From contig NC_092874.1 of assembly GCF_028372415.1 (NCBI RefSeq), positions 332,586,651 through 332,650,650 on the forward strand: 64,000 bases of DNA, in the 5' to 3' direction. Of the stretch, positions 59,487-64,000 are shown piece after piece. The position numbers and the translations under genes were made by a program. Source of the DNA: Notamacropus eugenii. Its lineage: Eukaryota; Chordata; Mammalia; Diprotodontia; Macropodidae. A model generated the notes under the pieces. The model was not told the DNA's origin. It did no database searches and saw only the letters and a program-made list of their open reading frames with translations. Within the stretch, counting starts at the first letter, position 1. Every line of letters starts with the position of its first letter.

Positions 59487-60506
59487 TTTATTTATTTATT
59501 TTTTAAATTTTTTTAAATTTATTTATTTATTTCACTTTTAACATTCATTTTCACAGAATTTTTGGGCTCCAAATTTTCTCCCCCCTTGTCCCGTCCCCCC
59601 ACCCCAAAACACCGAGCATTCTAATTGCCCCCCTCCGCTCTCTTCTCCATCATTCCTCTCTGCCCTTGTCTCCATCCTCTCCTCTGTCCTGTTGGGCCAA
59701 ATAACTTTCTATACCCCTTTACCTGTATTTCTTATTTCCTAGCAGCAAGAACAGTACTTGACAGTTATTCCTAAAACTTTGAGTTCCAACTTCTTTTCCT
59801 CCCTCCTTCCCCTCCCCCTCCCTTTGGAAGGCAAGCAATTCAATATAGGCCAAATCTGTGTAGTTTTGCAAATGACTTCCATAATAGTCGTGTTATATAA
59901 GACTAACTATATTTCCCTCCATCCTATCCTGCTTCCAATTACTTCTATTCTCTCTTTTGATCCTGTCCCTCCCTGTGAGTGTCGACCTCAAATTGTACCC
60001 TCCTCCCCATGCCCTCCCTTCCATCGTCCCCCCCACCCTGTTTGTCCCCTTGTCCCCCACCTTCCTGTATTGTAAGATAGGTTTTCATACCAAAATGAGT
60101 GTGCATTTTATTCCTTCCTTTAGTGGAATGTGATGAGAGTAAACTTCATGTTTTTCTCTCACCTCCCCTCTTTTTCCCCAAACTAAAAAAATCTTTTGCT
60201 TGCCTCTTTTATGAGAGATAATTTGCCCCATTCCATTTCTCCCTTTCTCCTCCCATGTATTTCTCTCTCACTGCTTGATTTCATTTTTTTTTAAGATATG
60301 ATCCCATCCTATTCAATTCACTCTGCACACTCTGTCTCTATGAGTGTGTGCGTGTGCATGTGTGTGTGTGTAATCCCACCAAGAACCCAGATACTGAATA
60401 GTTTCAAGAGTTACTAATATTGTCTTTCCATGTAGGGATGTAAACAGTTCAACTTTTATAAGTCCCTTATGACTTCTCTTTGCTGTTTACCTTTTCATGC
60501 TTCTCT

Positions 60507-61604
60507 TCATTCTTGTGTTTGAAAGTCAGATTTTCTTTTCAGCTCTGGTCTTTTCATGAAGAATGCTTGAAAGTCCTCTATTTCATTGAAAGACCAATTT
60601 TTCCCCTGAAGTATTATACTCAGTTTTGCTGAGTAGATGATTCTTGGTTTTAGTCCTAATTCCTTTGACTTCTGGAATATCCTATTCCACGCCCTTCGAT
60701 CCCTTAATGTAGAAGCTGCTAGATCTTGTGTTATCCTGATTGTATTTCCACAGTACTTGAATTGTTTCTTTCTAGCTGCTTGCAATATTTTCTCCTTGAC
60801 CTGGGAATTCTGGAATTTGGCCACAATATTCCTAGGAGTTTCTCTTTTTGGATCTTTTTCAGGTGGTGATCGGTGGATTCTTTCAATATTTATTTTGCCT
60901 TCTGGTTCTAGAATATCAGGGCAGTTTTCCTTGATAATGTCACGAAAGATGATGTCTAGGCTCTTTTTTTGATCATGGCTTTCAGGTAGGCCCATAATTT
61001 TTAAATTGTCTCTCCTGGATCTATTTTCCAGGTCAGTTGTTTTTCCAATGAGATATATCACATTATCTTCCATTTTGTCATTCTTTTGGTTTTGTTTTGT
61101 GATTTCTTGGTTTCTCATAAAGTCATTAGCCTCCATCTGTTCCATTCTAATTTTGAAAGAACTATTTTCTTCAGTGAGCTTTTGAATCTCCTTTTCCATT
61201 TGGCTAATTCTGCTTTTGAAAGCATTCTTCTCCTCATTGGCTTCTTGAACCTCCTTTGCCAATTGAGTTAGCCTATTTTTCAGGGTGTTATTTTCTTCAG
61301 CATTTTTTTGGGTCTCCTTTAGCAGGGTGCTGATTTGTTGTTCATACTTAGCTTGCAAGTCTTTTATTGCTCTTCCCAGTTTTTCCTCCACCTCTCTAAC
61401 TTGATTTTGAAAATTTTGGGGGCTCTTTATGACCTTTTCCCAGAACTGATCCCATTGAGTGGGCTGGGATGTAGAAGCACTGACTTCCGTGTCTTCCCCT
61501 GATGGTGAGCACTGCTCTTCCTCATCAGAAGGGAGGGGAGGAGAAACCTGCTCACCAAGAAAGTAACCCTCTATAGTCTTGGTTTTTTTCCCTTTTCTGG
61601 GCAT
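60507..61604 (-). CDS. HAL1-c ORF1 protein, 365 aa, intact
   Basis: A complete RNA-binding ORF1 protein. Residues 1-20 (MPRKGKKTKTIEGYFLGEQV) include a PIP-box-like TKTIEGYF at 8-15. Residues 24-40 are acidic. A coiled coil covers about 65-195 and includes three 21-residue repeats (103-123, 124-144, 145-165) of the form EExxxLKxRLxQLxKE. An RRM-like domain starts at the RSRRDNLKIMGLPE block (195-208), and a C-terminal domain covers about 260-350 with KEKILQAARKKQFKY and NTIRITQD. The family acts as trimeric nucleic-acid chaperones. No ORF2 follows, so mobility would need L1 ORF2p supplied in trans. Confidence 0.93.
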   Translation of the reverse strand: MPRKGKKTKTIEGYFLGEQVSPPLPSDEEEQCSPSGEDTEVSASTSQPTQWDQFWEKVIKSPQNFQNQVREVEEKLGRAIKDLQAKYEQQISTLLKETQKNAEENNTLKNRLTQLAKEVQEANEEKNAFKSRISQMEKEIQKLTEENSSFKIRMEQMEANDFMRNQEITKQNQKNDKMEDNVIYLIGKTTDLENRSRRDNLKIMGLPESHDQKKSLDIIFRDIIKENCPDILEPEGKINIERIHRSPPEKDPKRETPRNIVAKFQNSQVKEKILQAARKKQFKYCGNTIRITQDLAASTLRDRRAWNRIFQKSKELGLKPRIIYSAKLSIILQGKNWSFNEIEDFQAFFMKRPELKRKSDFQTQE

Positions 61605-62251
61605 TTTCCCAGCCAGTGACTTGAGCTCTGAATATTCTCCTCACACCCACCTCGCCTCCGGATCCTCCCAGCCAGAGCTTGGGGGTCTGAGACTCAAATG
61701 CTGCTTCCCAGCCTCAGGGCTTTGGGCGGGGGCAGGGCTGCTATTCAGTGTGAGATTATGTTCAGGTGCTCAGGTGGGGGCAGGGCGGCCACGCAGGGCT
61801 CAGTTCCCTCAGGGGGTTTATGCAGAGACCTTCAACAATGGATCCAGGCTCCTGCCTGCTTGGGGAGCCCCGGTCTGCCACTGCCCCTCAGCTTCTGCCT
61901 CCCGAGGGGGCCTGAGCCATGGGGGCACCCCACTCCCCTCTCGACCCACCAAATAGACCCTCTCACCGACCCCTGTCACCTGTGGGTGGAGGGACCCGCG
62001 TGGCGGCTGGAGATCCTGTCCCTGAAGTCGGATCCGTTCCTCTTGGTGCCAGGGCCAGTGCAGGGCTGGGCTGGGCTTTTGCGAGAGGTTTGCAGGTCCC
62101 TCTGGAACAGAAATCTTATCCGCTCCACTGTTATGTGGCTTCTCCTGCTCCCGAATTTATTGGCGGCTCTTTACTACAGATATTTCATGGGCTGTGGGTT
62201 CGGAGCTAGCGTATTTGTGTGTTTCTACTCTGCCATCTTGGCTCCACCCCC
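61605..62251 (-). promoter_or_regulatory. HAL1-c 5' UTR / internal promoter
   Basis: GC-rich leader with a YY1-type motif (CAAGATGGCAG on the minus strand, 62230-62240) and a single, shorter leader unit near 61975-62100. The outermost 100 bp differ from HAL1-a, so the promoter is of another subtype even though ORF1 is similar. Confidence 0.75.
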
Positions 62252-62264
62252 AACTAGTTTTTTA
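62252..62264 (+). repeat. Target-site duplication, right copy (HAL1-c)
   Basis: Exact partner of 59474-59486. Confidence 0.92.
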
Positions 62265-62803
62265 AAGAGAAACTAAGGCAAAATTCAGGGAGGAATCCTG
62301 ATCTCCAGGAAAAAAGACTAAGTTAGTAATAAAAAATAAGGGTAGGACTCATTTTATTTAACTAACTAAGAGCAATATCTTTTTTTTTAAACCCTTGACC
62401 ACATTAAGTGGTTTTAGGAAATGATTCTTCAGATATTTAATGTTACTAATGTTATATTCAAGTGAATAAAAAAACTCTAACCTAAACTTTGTACCTTTGT
62501 TTTAATCATGGCTGTGGAACTTTTCTTTTTTGGAAGCATAGAGTTGAAACTACCTTACCTTGTTTAGCTCAAATGCCTTGACTAGGTATAAAAGGATCAA
62601 TATCTACCATGGTTCCCTCCCTATCTCCCACAACAGGAATTAGCCTGGTTTTTTTCCCCGAAAGTCAGCTGGGGCTTCATTAACACCCAAGGCTCAAACT
62701 ACTAATCCATTGATAAAGCTTCCTGTAGTCACTGGCCATAATGACATGACTTCCTGGCAGTGGTATACTTGTAAATGTTTTAAAATCAGGCTCACTGGAA
62801 AAA

Positions 62804-62804
<1 letters not shown>
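62265..62804. other. Unassigned upstream sequence
   Basis: No gene or repeat recognised. Confidence 0.5.

Positions 62805-62860
<56 letters not shown>
62805..62860 (+). repeat. (TG)28 microsatellite
   Basis: A pure TG dinucleotide run of 56 bp, likely length-polymorphic. Confidence 0.98.
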
Positions 62861-62863
<3 letters not shown>

Positions 62864-63309
62864 AATTTATATATGTTTATTATAAATCATACTAACAAAA
62901 AATGTGTAGTATACAATTGACAAACAATAACAAAATAAATAAAATAAAATGTTTATTTCATAGAGCCAATGGATTCTCAAAGAATGGTTTCATTGATTCA
63001 TCTGATTTCTTTTATCCATTGTGTCAACTTAGAGTTGCAATTCAATCATGATTTGACAAATGCAACATAATCCCAATCTCCTCTTTTCTCCATACGTATT
63101 TACTGCGATTAAATCTGACGTGATCTACTCAAACTATTTTTCATCCTCATACAAACTGTATTTGTATATTTCGTTAAACTGAAGCCTCTTTCAGTTTTAG
63201 CCTAGCTTTTTGCATACTTGCAGGGATTAGAACATTGTTTGATTCTACATTACCTGTAAAATCTCCCAAATTATTCAAAGCAATTTCAAATCTTACAATT
63301 CTATTTCAT
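62861..63309. other. Unassigned upstream sequence
   Basis: Nothing recognised. Confidence 0.5.
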
Positions 63310-63563
63310 TGTATGGGATAGCTTTCTGGGATGGGGAAGATACACAGGAGAAAAATTGATATTAAAAAATTTGGTGATATGAATTTATTATTTAAAAAAA
63401 GAAAACAATGTTGCAGTACTACAAAGAACAAGCATGATCTCAAAGAAGAGCTCTCCCGCTCCTTTATCAAAAAGGAGTAGTGAGGTTCATAGTGTAGAAC
63501 ATTGAACATACTGTCAGGTCTTTCTCAATATATTAACTAGTTTTATTTATTTTTTTCTTTTCC
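63310..63563 (+). mobile_element. Old L1 3' end
   Basis: The block caatgttgcagtactacaaa and the later tgtcaggtctttctcaatat match the L1 3' UTR type at 39155-39450. It is cut by the LTR insertion at 63564. Confidence 0.65.
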
Positions 63564-64000
63564 TGTCCAGCCTAACTGCCGTGGGCTGCTGGGTCCTTCT
63601 TACCTAACTCAGGTCTTCGGTGATCAGCTGGATAAACGTAATGAGAGAAGAGACCTCTGGAGTCAAACAGAAGTGTAGGCTTTATTCCAGATACCAGCTA
63701 CATGTCAGCATGCAGGATGAGTTCTCTCCGTGGAGCCCCCTTCTCCTTCCAGAGGAGAGAGGAACCCAACCCCCAGGCTTTCCTGTCCCAATTTAAGCTC
63801 TCCCTGCTGCATAGTTCACTTGTGGACACCGTGCATGCTCTCAGCCCCTTAGCCAATTAACAACAGGAGTGCTCAGACCACGGACCAGTCTCAAGGGTGG
63901 GATGCTCTCCCCAGCAAGTTTCCACTGAGAAGAAGTGGAAAAACAAGATAGCTCATGTTTCACTCCTCAATTCCCAGCTGTTCCCTGGGGGGCCACGTGA
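63564..64000 (-). mobile_element. Retroviral-type LTR, antisense, cut by window edge
   Basis: Read on the minus strand, the block ends in ...CTGGACA next to L1 sequence, as an LTR 3' terminus would. An AATAAA signal (complement at 63681-63686) is followed by a U5-like stretch with tctcttctctcattacg. The U3 side runs off the window. Because host sequence adjoins the 3' end, it is a solo LTR or the 3' LTR of a longer copy. No retroviral gene lies in the window. Confidence 0.65.

Larger units (their letters stand above)
59487..62251 (-). mobile_element. HAL1-c: full-length half-L1 with intact ORF1, antisense
   Basis: Read on the minus strand it has the usual 5' end (GGGGGTGGAGCCAAGATGG at 62251 downwards), a 647-bp leader, an intact ORF1, a noncoding 3' region with a TG/CA tract and G-rich tracts, and an A/T-rich tail of TTTA repeats next to the left duplication. 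ORF2 is absent. It is close to HAL1-a in ORF1. Confidence 0.94.

Overview
This is mammalian nuclear DNA and very probably marsupial. It is AT-rich intronic and intergenic sequence packed with L1, L2 and CORE-SINE copies. Several repeats match marsupial types: L1 3' ends of the marsupial kind, a tRNA-derived SINE of the MAR1/WSINE kind, and ORF1-only half-L1 (HAL1) elements. The species cannot be fixed from the sequence alone. Repeat family names rest on recognition and were not checked against a library.

The only host protein-coding sequence recognised is the first coding exon of UBE2R2 (ubiquitin-conjugating enzyme E2 R2, CDC34B) on the minus strand at 29698-29874. It lies in a CpG island of about 2 kb (about 29220-31250). 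The gene runs leftwards, so 1-29697 is read as part of its first intron; exon 2 was not found in the window. The island upstream of the start codon carries GCC repeats, GC boxes, a 92-bp CT tract and, on the plus strand, a strong splice-donor-like site that could belong to a divergent noncoding transcript.

The intron (1-29697) holds a young HAL1 element (168-2813) nested in an older L1, several L1 3' ends, a decayed ORF1-only relic (9656-11430), an LTR-like block (12300-12716), hAT-type relics, long antisense L2 copies and many CORE-SINEs. Nearly all L1-type copies in the intron are antisense to the gene.

The region upstream of the gene (31250-64000) has no recognised coding exon. It holds hAT-type relics (31663-32327, 35808-36003), L2, CR1/L3 and SINE copies, another ORF1 relic (43288-45037) interrupted by a small poly-A retrocopy with a long duplication, a minus-strand L1 (51020-58612) split by a HAL1 (53743-56654), a third HAL1 on the minus strand (59487-62251), a TG microsatellite and a retroviral-type LTR at the right edge.

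The most interesting material is the HAL1 family. The three copies have clear target-site duplications, two have an uninterrupted ORF1, and none has ORF2. Their 3' part matches the ORF1-ORF2 spacer of the neighbouring L1 followed by an L1-like 3' terminus, which suggests how they arose. The ORF1 protein has a PIP-box-like N-terminal motif and a coiled coil built from 21-residue repeats.
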